Positions 1 to 7,809 of a stretch of DNA of 64,000 bases are shown piece by piece. Numbering within the stretch: position 1 is the stretch's first letter; the number at the start of each line of letters is the position of its first letter. Made by a program: the position numbers and the translations under genes. Source of the stretch: JAAYXE01 sp964391195. Its GTDB lineage: Bacteria; Chloroflexota; Anaerolineae; Anaerolineales; UBA4823. Location of the stretch: NCBI GenBank assembly GCA_964391195.1, contig CAYMLG010000020.1:7182-71181 (forward strand), written 5' to 3'. The notes beneath the pieces were generated by a model. The model had not been told where the DNA came from. It saw only the letters and a program-made list of their open reading frames with translations, and did not search any database.

Positions 1-2
1 GC

Positions 3-449
3 GGGCGCATTGGGCGGAGACCGACGATCATGACCGGGGTAGCAGTGATGGCCGTGGTGATGGTAGCCATCTTCTTCATCCCGGTAGAGGTGCTGACCAC
101 ACAGGTCACTCAGATCCCGGTGCTCGGGGTAGTCCCCGTGCTCGGACTGCTGCTAATGGTCGCCGGCGCCGGTTGGTCGCTGATCAACATCAACTCGCTG
201 CCGATGGTGGTGGATCTGACCGATGCCGCTCACCTCGGGACGTACACCGGTCTGTACTACCTGTTCTCCACATTCTCGGCCATTGTCGGGCCGAATGTGA
301 ACGGCGTGATCATCCAACTGACCGGGTTGAATTACAATGCCATCATGATCGTCGCGCCGGTGTTCATGCTGGTGGCGTTCCTGCTGATGGCGGGGGTCAA
401 GCGCGGGGAAGCAGTAGTCCCAACTGCGCCTGCGCCCGCGGCCGACTGA
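3..449 (+). CDS. MFS transporter, C-terminal fragment (cut by left edge)
   Basis: This is the C-terminal part of a major facilitator superfamily membrane transporter; the frame stays open to the left edge, so the N-terminus lies outside the window. The first visible residues, GRIGRRPTIM, resemble the conserved cytoplasmic loop (motif A-like, G-x-x-x-D-R-x-G-R-R) that precedes a membrane helix. About four hydrophobic helices follow, then a basic residue cluster (GVKRGE) and a short Ala/Pro tail. The stretch NINSLPMVVDL followed by GTYTGLYY is reminiscent of sugar/proton symporters of the GPH/SLC45 type, but the substrate cannot be told from this fragment. The stop lies about 130 bp before galE, which has its own ribosome binding site. 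Confidence 0.75.
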   Translation, partial: GRIGRRPTIMTGVAVMAVVMVAIFFIPVEVLTTQVTQIPVLGVVPVLGLLLMVAGAGWSLININSLPMVVDLTDAAHLGTYTGLYYLFSTFSAIVGPNVNGVIIQLTGLNYNAIMIVAPVFMLVAFLLMAGVKRGEAVVPTAPAPAAD

Positions 450-582
450 GCGATTGTGCATCCCAGGCAGGTGGTTGAGGCCGGCGTTCTGGCCAATCTC
501 AACACCTGCCTGGCGGTTCTTTGCGGGTAGGATCTGGACAGCCCTGGGGGGCGGAAAAAACTTTGATGAAAGGACATCTGCA

Positions 583-1599
583 ATGAATATCTTGGTAACG
601 GGCGGCGCCGGATACATCGGTAGCCACACTTGCGTAGAACTGCTGGAAGCAGGCCATGAAGTGGTTGTGGTCGATAACCTTTCGAACAGCAAAGAGGAGG
701 CCATCCACCGGATCGAAGAACTGACCGGAAAACCGATCACTTTTTGCAAGGTGGATTTGTTGGATAAACCCGCGTTGGAGAGGGTTTTCGAGGGGCAGAA
801 GATCGATGCGGTGATCCATTTCGCCGCCCTGAAAGCGGTGGGCGAGTCGGTTGAGATCCCGATGAGCTACTACCACAATAACCTCACCGGAACGATCCAC
901 CTGCTGCAGGTGATGCGGGATCACGGCTGCAAGGATATCGTCTTCAGCTCTTCTGCCACCGTGTACGGGGAAGAGAACGAACCGCCGCTGCGCGAAGATA
1001 TGCCGCGAGGCCGGGCAATCAACCCTTACGGTTGGACCAAGGTGATGATGGAGCAGATCATGGAGGATGTCCACCGGGCCGATCCGGCCTGGAATATGGC
1101 CATGCTGCGCTACTTCAACCCGGTAGGGGCGCATGCCAGCGGGCGGATTGGGGAAGATCCGAACGGTATCCCCAACAATTTGCTGCCCTATATTTCCCGG
1201 GTGGCGGTAGGGGTCTATCCATATCTGAGGGTATTCGGAAACGATTACCCCACCCGAGACGGGACACCCATCCGCGACTATATCCATGTGGTTGACCTGG
1301 CAATCGGGCATCTGCGGGCGCTGGAGAAACTGGCGGAGAAACCGGGGTATGTGATCTACAACCTGGGAACCGGGCAAGGCTACACCGTGCTGGAGGTGCT
1401 GCATGCTTTCGAAAAGGCGTACGGGAAGGAGATCCCTTACCAGATAACGGACCGGCGCCCGGGGGACCTGCCGGTGAGTTATGCGGACCCCTCGAAGGCG
1501 GAGAAGGAACTGGGGTGGAAGGCTGAGCGAGACATCGATCAGATGTGCGCCGATGTCTGGCGCTGGCAGTCGATGAACCCAAACGGGTATGAAAGTTGA
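583..1599 (+). CDS. galE: UDP-glucose 4-epimerase
   Basis: GalE interconverts UDP-glucose and UDP-galactose (Leloir pathway, precursor supply for surface glycans) using tightly bound NAD. The 338-residue product has the usual family length. Visible motifs are the Rossmann GxxGxxG (TGGAGYIG, residues 6-13), the FSSSATVYG segment with the catalytic Ser near 123-124, and Y149-x3-K153 (YGWTK). The later blocks LRYFNPVGAH and RDYIHVVDLA bind the UDP-sugar. The ATG at 583 is chosen because the Rossmann motif then starts at residue 2-7 as in the family and GAAAGGA lies upstream; the frame is open further 5' but has no family similarity there. A strong terminator follows. Confidence 0.96.
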   Translation: MNILVTGGAGYIGSHTCVELLEAGHEVVVVDNLSNSKEEAIHRIEELTGKPITFCKVDLLDKPALERVFEGQKIDAVIHFAALKAVGESVEIPMSYYHNNLTGTIHLLQVMRDHGCKDIVFSSSATVYGEENEPPLREDMPRGRAINPYGWTKVMMEQIMEDVHRADPAWNMAMLRYFNPVGAHASGRIGEDPNGIPNNLLPYISRVAVGVYPYLRVFGNDYPTRDGTPIRDYIHVVDLAIGHLRALEKLAEKPGYVIYNLGTGQGYTVLEVLHAFEKAYGKEIPYQITDRRPGDLPVSYADPSKAEKELGWKAERDIDQMCADVWRWQSMNPNGYES

Positions 1600-1635
1600 G
1601 TGACTGCAGCGTGCGGTGAAAGCTAAGTGAATGCA

Positions 1636-1678
1636 GCAACCGGGGAGAGGGTTTCCAGAGAATCCTCTCCCCGGTTGC
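1636..1678 (+). terminator. Terminator hairpin after galE
   Basis: A perfect 15-bp inverted repeat (1636-1650 with 1664-1678) encloses a 13-nt loop. The stem is GC-rich and sits 37 bp after the galE stop. It is followed by only a weak T-rich stretch (GATTTAG), so it may be an inefficient or factor-assisted terminator separating galE from the heat-shock operon. Confidence 0.7.
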
Positions 1679-1805
1679 GATTTAGTACAGGCCTTGGGGG
1701 AATTCATCGCCGGTGGGGATCCGGCGGCGAGCAGGCCCGTTTTTGGCGAGCGCCAGGGGTTTGTTAGCAAGCCGTAAGAACATTTTTCTGCCAGGGTGGG
1801 ATTTC

Positions 1806-1834
1806 TTGACGTCTTTTTTCGGGCATGGTATGAT
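1806..1834 (+). promoter_or_regulatory. Sigma-A promoter of the hrcA-grpE-dnaK-dnaJ operon
   Basis: The -35 box TTGACG (1806-1811) and -10 box TATGAT (1829-1834) are separated by exactly 17 bp. The predicted start site (about 1841) lies immediately before the CIRCE operator, the classical arrangement for HrcA repression. Confidence 0.9.
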
Positions 1835-1847
1835 GATATGGTGTTTA

Positions 1848-1874
1848 TTAGCACTCTCGATGCGAGAGTGCTAA
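1848..1874. promoter_or_regulatory. CIRCE operator (HrcA binding site)
   Basis: TTAGCACTC (1848-1856), a 9-bp spacer and GAGTGCTAA (1866-1874) form a perfect CIRCE inverted repeat matching the known consensus. It lies between the promoter and hrcA, so HrcA would repress its own operon. No other CIRCE copy was noticed in the window. Confidence 0.97.
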
Positions 1875-1902
1875 TCGGGTAAAAGGTGGCGGTAGAGGGA
1901 AC

Positions 1903-2937
1903 ATGGATAATCTGACCGATAGACAAAAACTTATCCTCGCCCTGGTGATCCGTGATTACATCGAAACAGCACAGCCGGTCGGATCAAAGCGGTTGGTGGA
2001 ATACTACGAGCTCGATGTCAGTTCGGCCACGGTGCGGAATGAGATGATGGTCTTGACTGATATGGGGCTGCTGCGCCAGCCTCATACCTCTGCAGGGCGC
2101 GTCCCCACGGAGGATGGCTATCGCTATTTTGTCCGCCAGTTGATGGGCCACACGGAGCTGCCGCCGAATACCAAGCGGATGATCGTGCACCAGTTCTATC
2201 AAGCCGGCCTGGATGTAGACCGGTGGATGCGCCTGGCAGCTTCGGTTTTGGCTCACCAGTCCCAGGCGGCGGCAGTCGTCACTGCGCCCCACCCTGAACG
2301 CTTCTTCTTCAAGCATCTTGAATTGATCGGTACGCGTGGGCGACAGGTGCTCATGGTGCTGGTCCTTTCCGGTGGAGAGGTCCGGCAGCAGATGCTGGCC
2401 CTGGCAGAGCCGGTTTCTCAGGAACAGCTCAGTTCGGCGGCCCAGTTTATCAATGATTTATGCCAGGGGAAAGATGTGGAGGCGATCAGTGCTCTGAAGC
2501 TGCAGGCCGGGGCGTTGGAGCAGGATGTGCTCAAGCTGGTGGTTGAGGATATGTCGCGACTTGGCCAGGTCTTGACGGGGGAAGTTTACCGCGATGGCCT
2601 GACACATGTACTGGCCGAGCCGGAGTTCGCCGAGGTGGAAGTGGCCCGGAATGCACTGCGGATATTGGAAGAAAGGCCGCTGCTCGAAGATTTGCTCTCC
2701 CGCACGGTGATGAGCACCGACTTCGGCGGGGTACAGGTGCTGATCGGCGGAGAGGGGACCTGGGAAGAGCTGCGAGATTGCTCGATGATCCTGGCGCGCT
2801 ACGGCGCACCCGGGTTGGCGACCGGCACGCTTGGGGTACTCGGGCCGATCCGCATGCCCTACAGCCGAACGATTTCGACCGTGCGATTTGTGGCCAGGCT
2901 GTTGAGCGATATGGTCATCGATATGCATTCTGAATAG
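1903..2937 (+). CDS. hrcA: Heat-inducible transcription repressor HrcA
   Basis: HrcA represses class I heat-shock genes by binding CIRCE; GroEL normally keeps it active, so titration by unfolded protein derepresses the operon. The 344-residue protein begins with the conserved winged-helix region (TDRQKLIL..., then the recognition segment DVSSATVRNEM at about 38-48 and TSAGRVPT at about 62-69). The GAF-like dimerisation region and the C-terminal block ending GPIRMPYSRTIS are also recognisable. The ATG at 1903 follows a GAGGG sequence and lies 29 bp after the CIRCE operator. grpE, dnaK and dnaJ follow on the same strand. Confidence 0.97.
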   Translation: MDNLTDRQKLILALVIRDYIETAQPVGSKRLVEYYELDVSSATVRNEMMVLTDMGLLRQPHTSAGRVPTEDGYRYFVRQLMGHTELPPNTKRMIVHQFYQAGLDVDRWMRLAASVLAHQSQAAAVVTAPHPERFFFKHLELIGTRGRQVLMVLVLSGGEVRQQMLALAEPVSQEQLSSAAQFINDLCQGKDVEAISALKLQAGALEQDVLKLVVEDMSRLGQVLTGEVYRDGLTHVLAEPEFAEVEVARNALRILEERPLLEDLLSRTVMSTDFGGVQVLIGGEGTWEELRDCSMILARYGAPGLATGTLGVLGPIRMPYSRTISTVRFVARLLSDMVIDMHSE

Positions 2938-3025
2938 CTGCAGCGAAGCGAAAAAACACGCGCTGCGGCCGGTGCTCCATTTAACAGGCCGGTCCGGCGC
3001 GGATTGGAAGGAGCGGATAACCACG

Positions 3026-3604
3026 ATGGCAAAAAAGGATCAAAAAGAACCAATGCAGGAACAAGAAATCCAAGAACAAGAAATGGAAAACGTGGAGCAA
3101 GAACAGGCCTCCACTGACGGCGATCGCCGGGCGGTTGAAGAGCTGGAAGCGCTTCAGCAAGAACTGGTTGAATGCCAGGCGAAAGCTGAGGAGTACCTGG
3201 ATGGCTGGCAGCGATCTCGGGCCGAATTCATGAACTATAAAAAACGAGTGGAGCGCGAACAGGCGCAAACCTATCAGTTGGCTGCCGGCAACATCCTGCG
3301 ACGTTATCTGGATATTATGGACGATCTGGAGCGGGCCCTGAAAAACCGGCCTCAGGAAGGTGAGGGGGCTGCCTGGGCGGATGGAATCGATCTCATCGCC
3401 CGCAAGTTGTTGAGCTATATGGAAAGCGAAGGCGTCACGCAGATGGAGGCAGAAGGGAAGGAGTTCGATCCGAACTTGCATGAAGCGGTCACTTCCGAAG
3501 AATCGGACGAATATGAAAGCGGGCAGGTGATCGAGGTGATCAAGCAAGGGTATATGATCGGCGACCGGGTGCTTCGTCCTGCGATGGTGCGGGTTGCCCG
3601 TTAA
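3026..3604 (+). CDS. grpE: Nucleotide exchange factor GrpE
   Basis: GrpE releases ADP from DnaK and acts as a thermosensor in the DnaK cycle. The 192-residue product has a low-complexity Glu/Gln-rich N-terminus (about residues 1-35), a long coiled-coil helix, and the C-terminal beta domain with the family signature EGKEFDPNLHEAV near residue 150 and VLRPAMVRV at the end. The ATG at 3026 (MAKKDQ) is chosen because GGAAGGAG lies 12 nt upstream; an earlier in-frame ATG at 2972 would add an 18-residue extension without a clear ribosome binding site. It lies between hrcA and dnaK, as expected for its role. Confidence 0.95.
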   Translation: MAKKDQKEPMQEQEIQEQEMENVEQEQASTDGDRRAVEELEALQQELVECQAKAEEYLDGWQRSRAEFMNYKKRVEREQAQTYQLAAGNILRRYLDIMDDLERALKNRPQEGEGAAWADGIDLIARKLLSYMESEGVTQMEAEGKEFDPNLHEAVTSEESDEYESGQVIEVIKQGYMIGDRVLRPAMVRVAR

Positions 3605-3687
3605 TCATATTGTCACCTGACCGGATGGCGGTTTTGCCGCCGGCCGGTGGATTTTCATAGGACGAAAAAAGGCAGGAGGTTGTCATT

Positions 3688-5598
3688 ATGGCAAAAATCA
3701 TCGGTATCGACCTGGGAACGACAAACTCTGTGGTCGCCGTTATGGAAGGTGGTGAGCCTGTCGTTATTCCCTCAGCAGAAGGCGAGCGCTTGATCCCCTC
3801 AGTGGTTGCCGTGAACAAGAATCACGAACGGCTGACCGGGCGGGTGGCCCGCAACCAGGCTGTTGTGAACCCGGAGAATACCATTTCCTCGATCAAGCGC
3901 TTCATGGGGCGGAAGTACAACGACGCCGAAGTGCAGCGAGCGCTGAAGCGGGTTCCCTATCAAGTGTCTGAAGCGCCTAACGGGGACGTGCGCGTGATTC
4001 TGGACGGGAAGGAATACTCGCCGCCCGAGGTATCGGCGATGGTCCTCGCCAAGTTGAAAGCAGACGCGGAGGCTTACCTGGGTGAACCGGTAACTCAGGC
4101 GGTGATCACCGTGCCGGCCTATTTCAACGATAGCCAGCGCAACGCGACCAAGGACGCGGGGAAAATCGCCGGGCTGGAGGTGCTGCGGATTATTAATGAG
4201 CCAACCGCTTCATCACTGGCTTACGGGTTGGATAAAAAGAAGGATGAGGTCATCGCGGTGTATGACCTGGGTGGCGGCACTTTCGACATCTCCATTTTGG
4301 ATGTCGGCGATGGGGTGTTCCAGGTGCGTTCAACCAGCGGTGATACCTTCCTGGGCGGCGACGATTTCGATCACCGCATTATCGATCACGTCGCTAACGA
4401 ATTCCAGCGAGAGCATGGGATCGACCTGCGCCAGGATCGCCAGGCGCTGCAGCGATTGCGGGAAGCATCGGAGAAGGCCAAGATCGAGCTCTCCACCCTG
4501 ATGCAGACCGAAATCAACCTGCCCTATATCACGGCAGATGCCAGCGGCCCGAAACACCTGGTGATGACGCTGACCCGCTCGAAGCTGGAACAGCTCACTG
4601 CCGACCTGATCGAGCGCTCTCTGGGTCCGGTGCGCCAGGCGCTGAAGGATGCCGACCTGCAGCCGTCACAGATCAGCGAGGTAGTCCTGGTTGGTGGGAT
4701 GACCCGCATGCCTGCAGTGCAAGAGGCGGTACGCAAGCTGTTCGGCAAGGAACCGCATAAAGGGGTGAACCCGGATGAAGTGGTGGCGATTGGCGCGGCG
4801 ATTCAGGCGGGTGTACTCGGCGGCGAGGTGAAGGATATCCTCCTGTTGGATGTGACACCCCTGACCCTGTCGGTGGAAACGCTTGGCGGGGTGGCGACTC
4901 CGCTGATCGAGCGCAACACCACCATCCCAACCCGTAAGAGCCAGATTTTCTCCACCGCGAGCGACAACCAGTCGCAGGTGGAGATCCACGTGCTTCAGGG
5001 TGAGCGCCCGATGGCAATGGACAACAAGTCGTTGGGCAAATTCATCCTTGACGGTATCCCGCCTGCGCCGCGGGGGCTGCCCCAGATCGAAGTGACCTTC
5101 GATATCGATGCCAACGGCATTCTCAAGGTCACAGCTCAAGATAAGGCGACCGGCCGCAGCCAGCACATCACCATCACCGCTTCTTCGGGCCTCTCCAACG
5201 AAGAGATCGAACGGATGCGGCAGGAGGCGGAGCGCAACGCCGAGCAAGACCGGCGCCGGAAAGAGGTCATCGAACTGCGCAACAATGCCGATAACACCGT
5301 TTATAGCGCAGAGAAAGTGCTGCGCGACCTGGGTGATAAGGTGCCGGCGAACTTGAAGAGCGAAGTGGAGGACAAGATCGCCAGAGTGCGCAGCGTGATG
5401 AGCGGCGAAGATGTAGAGGCTATTCGTACTGCGACGGAGGAACTCTCCCAGTCGCTGCAGAAAGTTGGCGCGGCGGCTTACCAGCAGAGCGGCCCCGCAG
5501 CCGGAGGCCCAACCGATGGGGCAAGCGGCGGAGCGGGTGGCTCTGAAGGCCCAGAAGAGGGCGAGGACGTGGTTGACGGCGAATTTCGCAACGCTTAA
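3688..5598 (+). CDS. dnaK: Chaperone DnaK (Hsp70)
   Basis: DnaK is the ATP-driven Hsp70 chaperone working with DnaJ and GrpE. The 636-residue protein shows the N-terminal phosphate loop IGIDLGTTNS (residues 5-14), the second phosphate motif YDLGGGTFDIS, the adenosine motif VVLVGGMTRMP, and the substrate-binding domain beginning at DVTPLTLSVETLGG. The helical lid carries EEIERMRQEAE, and a Gly/Ala-rich tail ends in an acidic EEGEDVVDGEF segment comparable to the usual acidic DnaK C-terminus. AGGAGG lies close upstream of the ATG. It is co-transcribed with hrcA, grpE and dnaJ under CIRCE control. Confidence 0.98.
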   Translation: MAKIIGIDLGTTNSVVAVMEGGEPVVIPSAEGERLIPSVVAVNKNHERLTGRVARNQAVVNPENTISSIKRFMGRKYNDAEVQRALKRVPYQVSEAPNGDVRVILDGKEYSPPEVSAMVLAKLKADAEAYLGEPVTQAVITVPAYFNDSQRNATKDAGKIAGLEVLRIINEPTASSLAYGLDKKKDEVIAVYDLGGGTFDISILDVGDGVFQVRSTSGDTFLGGDDFDHRIIDHVANEFQREHGIDLRQDRQALQRLREASEKAKIELSTLMQTEINLPYITADASGPKHLVMTLTRSKLEQLTADLIERSLGPVRQALKDADLQPSQISEVVLVGGMTRMPAVQEAVRKLFGKEPHKGVNPDEVVAIGAAIQAGVLGGEVKDILLLDVTPLTLSVETLGGVATPLIERNTTIPTRKSQIFSTASDNQSQVEIHVLQGERPMAMDNKSLGKFILDGIPPAPRGLPQIEVTFDIDANGILKVTAQDKATGRSQHITITASSGLSNEEIERMRQEAERNAEQDRRRKEVIELRNNADNTVYSAEKVLRDLGDKVPANLKSEVEDKIARVRSVMSGEDVEAIRTATEELSQSLQKVGAAAYQQSGPAAGGPTDGASGGAGGSEGPEEGEDVVDGEFRNA

Positions 5599-5660
5599 TG
5601 GAATAGACCACCGGCCGGCGCCCGACAAACCCGCCTCGGCCGGTGGAGTCACAGAGCAAA

Positions 5661-6779
5661 ATGGCACAAAGAGATTATTATGAGATTTTAGGCGTACAAC
5701 GGACGGCTTCGAACGAGGAGTTGAAGACCGCGTTCCGCCGCCTGGCGCGCCAGTATCACCCGGACGTGAACAAGTCGGCCGATGCCGAAGAGCGGTTCAA
5801 GGAGATCAATGAAGCCTATGCGGTGCTCTCCGACCCTCAAAAGCGGGCTGCTTATGATCGCTTTGGACACGCCGGAGTACGCAACGCGGCGGGGGGAGCG
5901 GATTTCAACGTAGACTTCACCGACTTCGCCGATATCTTCGGCGATCTGTTCGGGTTTGGCCGGTCTACGCGTCGCAGCCGCAACGCACCCCACCGGGGCG
6001 CTGATCTGCAGTACCGCCTGGATCTCACCTTCGAAGAAGCTGTTTTCGGTGCCGAAAAAGAGATCGAGATCACGCGTGACGAGATCTGCCGGACCTGTAA
6101 CGGCTCGGGCGCCGAGCCCGGTACCAGCCCGACCCGCTGCCCGACCTGCAATGGCGCCGGAGAAGTGCGACAGATGCGCCAGACCATTCTCGGTTCGATG
6201 GTCCAGGTGGCTACCTGCCCGCAGTGCAACGGGCAGGGGGAGATCATCACCTCACCCTGCTCCACCTGCCAGGGGCGCGGCCTGGAACGCCGGACACGGA
6301 AGAAGGTGGTGACCGTCCCCGCGGGTGTGGATACCGGCACGCAAATTCGCCTGGCGGGCGAGGGCCAGCCGGGTTCGAACGGCGGTCCGAGCGGCAACCT
6401 GTTTATCGTGATCAACGTCAGGCCGCACAAGTATTTCCGGCGGCGCGATTATGATATCCTGATGGATTTGAACGTCAACGTGGCGCAGGCCGCCCTGGGG
6501 GCCGAGGTCGAAATCCCGACCGTAGACGGCCCGACAAAGCTCAAAATCCCCGCAGGGACGCAGCCGGGCAAGGTGCTCACCCTGCGCAGTAAAGGGGTGC
6601 CGCACCTGCGTGGCAACGGGCGAGGCGATCAACTGGTGGTTGTGAACGTGGAAGTGCCTTCACGCCTGACCAGCGAACAGCGCCAGTTATTCGAGCAACT
6701 GGCGAAGAGCCTGGGCAGCGAAGTCAGTCCTCAGGAGCGCGGCTTTTTAGATTGGTTGAAGGATACTCTGACCGGTTAA
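5661..6779 (+). CDS. dnaJ: Chaperone DnaJ (Hsp40, type I)
   Basis: DnaJ delivers substrates to DnaK and stimulates its ATPase. The 372-residue protein has a J domain with the essential HPD (in RQYHPDVNKS), a short Gly/Phe-rich region (DFADIFGDLFGFG), and a zinc region with four CxxCxGxG repeats (CRTCNGSG, CPTCNGAG, CPQCNGQG, CSTCQGRG). The C-terminal substrate-binding domains follow, so it is a complete type I DnaJ. The ATG at 5661 gives the canonical MAQRDYYEILG start, with GGTGGAG 12 nt upstream; an in-frame GTG at 5643 is possible but less likely. It is the last gene of the heat-shock operon. Confidence 0.97.
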   Translation: MAQRDYYEILGVQRTASNEELKTAFRRLARQYHPDVNKSADAEERFKEINEAYAVLSDPQKRAAYDRFGHAGVRNAAGGADFNVDFTDFADIFGDLFGFGRSTRRSRNAPHRGADLQYRLDLTFEEAVFGAEKEIEITRDEICRTCNGSGAEPGTSPTRCPTCNGAGEVRQMRQTILGSMVQVATCPQCNGQGEIITSPCSTCQGRGLERRTRKKVVTVPAGVDTGTQIRLAGEGQPGSNGGPSGNLFIVINVRPHKYFRRRDYDILMDLNVNVAQAALGAEVEIPTVDGPTKLKIPAGTQPGKVLTLRSKGVPHLRGNGRGDQLVVVNVEVPSRLTSEQRQLFEQLAKSLGSEVSPQERGFLDWLKDTLTG

Positions 6780-6795
6780 TCGCCGGTAACAGGTA

Positions 6796-6835
6796 GAATA
6801 ATGGTCCGGGGAGGCGGCTCCTCGGACCATTATTC
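6796..6835 (+). terminator. Rho-independent terminator after dnaJ
   Basis: A perfect 13-bp arm pair (6796-6808 with 6823-6835) is extended inward by about five more pairs, one of them G-T, to a GCGG tetraloop. It is followed by TTTG. It closes the hrcA-dnaJ operon. A TAGAAT box (6840-6845) directly downstream may be the -10 of prmA. Confidence 0.85.
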
Positions 6836-6867
6836 TTTGTAGAATATCGTTCTATGTGGAGGGTGGA

Positions 6868-7809
6868 GTGGATGCAGCCTGGTTAGAGATCTCGCTGGTG
6901 GTAGATGGGGAGATGGCGGAGGCGGTCGCTGAAGTGCTCAGCCGGTTTGCGCCCAATGGGGTGGCAATCGAAAGCACGAAGGTGATCACCACCCCGGAGG
7001 ATACGGAAGGGCATGCGGTAGGGCCCCTGCGTGTATCGGCCTATCTGCCCGTGGACGAGGACCTGGAAGAGACCCGCCGCAAGCTTGAAGAAAGCCTGTG
7101 GTACCTGGGACGGATTCGCCCGCTGCCTCCGCTGCAGTTCCGCAATGTGCAGGAGGCGGACTGGGCCGAGGCCTGGAAGGAGCATTACCACCCCATCGAG
7201 ATCGGCGAAAAGCTGGTCATCGTCCCTGCCTGGCTTAAGCCGCCAACCCAGGACCGCATCGTGATTCGCATGGACCCGGGCATGGCTTTCGGGACGGGGA
7301 CGCACCCGACGACGCAACTGTGCCTGGAGGTGATCGAAGCCTGGGAACGAAAGTATACCGGGCAGGCGAGTTGGCAGGTCATCGATGTGGGCTGCGGGTC
7401 GGGGATCCTTTCAGTGGCGGCGCTGAAGCTGGGCGCCGGACACGCCCTGGGGGTGGATATTGACCGGCAGGCGGTCCGCGTAGCCGGGGAAAACGCCGAG
7501 CTGAACGGGGTGTCTGGGCGCATGGAGACCGGGCAGGGGTCGGTGAGCGAAATCCTGCAGGGAAATTTCTCGATCCGGCGGGCGCACCTGGTACTGGCCA
7601 ATATCCTCGCCCCGGTGCTCGTGCGCCTGTTCGCCGAAGGCCTGGCGGAACTGCTGCTGCCTGAGGGTGGGATTGTGCTCTCGGGGATCATCGAAACCCA
7701 GGTGGATGAGGTGTCGGCTGCTGCGGAGCAAGCCGGGCTGGTACTGGCTGAACGCCGGCAGATCAATGATTGGGTGGCATTGTTGATGAAGAGGAGTGGG
7801 GATGAATAA
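6868..7809 (+). CDS. prmA: Ribosomal protein L11 methyltransferase
   Basis: PrmA is a cytoplasmic SAM-dependent enzyme that trimethylates ribosomal protein L11. The protein has the N-terminal L11-recognition domain, the family segment GMAFGTGTHPTTQLC (about residues 138-152), SAM motif I DVGCGSGILS (about 173-182), an acidic residue in GVDIDRQAV, and the NILAPVL motif IV-like segment that replaces NPPY in this family. Two in-frame GTG codons are candidate starts. GTG 6868 follows GGAGGG (6858-6863) and gives the usual N-terminus; GTG 6856 would fit a leaderless start behind TAGAAT at 6840-6845. It overlaps polX by 8 nt, implying translational coupling. Confidence 0.92.
   Translation: MDAAWLEISLVVDGEMAEAVAEVLSRFAPNGVAIESTKVITTPEDTEGHAVGPLRVSAYLPVDEDLEETRRKLEESLWYLGRIRPLPPLQFRNVQEADWAEAWKEHYHPIEIGEKLVIVPAWLKPPTQDRIVIRMDPGMAFGTGTHPTTQLCLEVIEAWERKYTGQASWQVIDVGCGSGILSVAALKLGAGHALGVDIDRQAVRVAGENAELNGVSGRMETGQGSVSEILQGNFSIRRAHLVLANILAPVLVRLFAEGLAELLLPEGGIVLSGIIETQVDEVSAAAEQAGLVLAERRQINDWVALLMKRSGDE

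Noticed and set aside
499..1926. 475-codon open frame on the minus strand across galE
   Set aside because: It is antisense to a clear galE and the hrcA promoter, and its translation shows no family motif; high GC gives long shadow frames.
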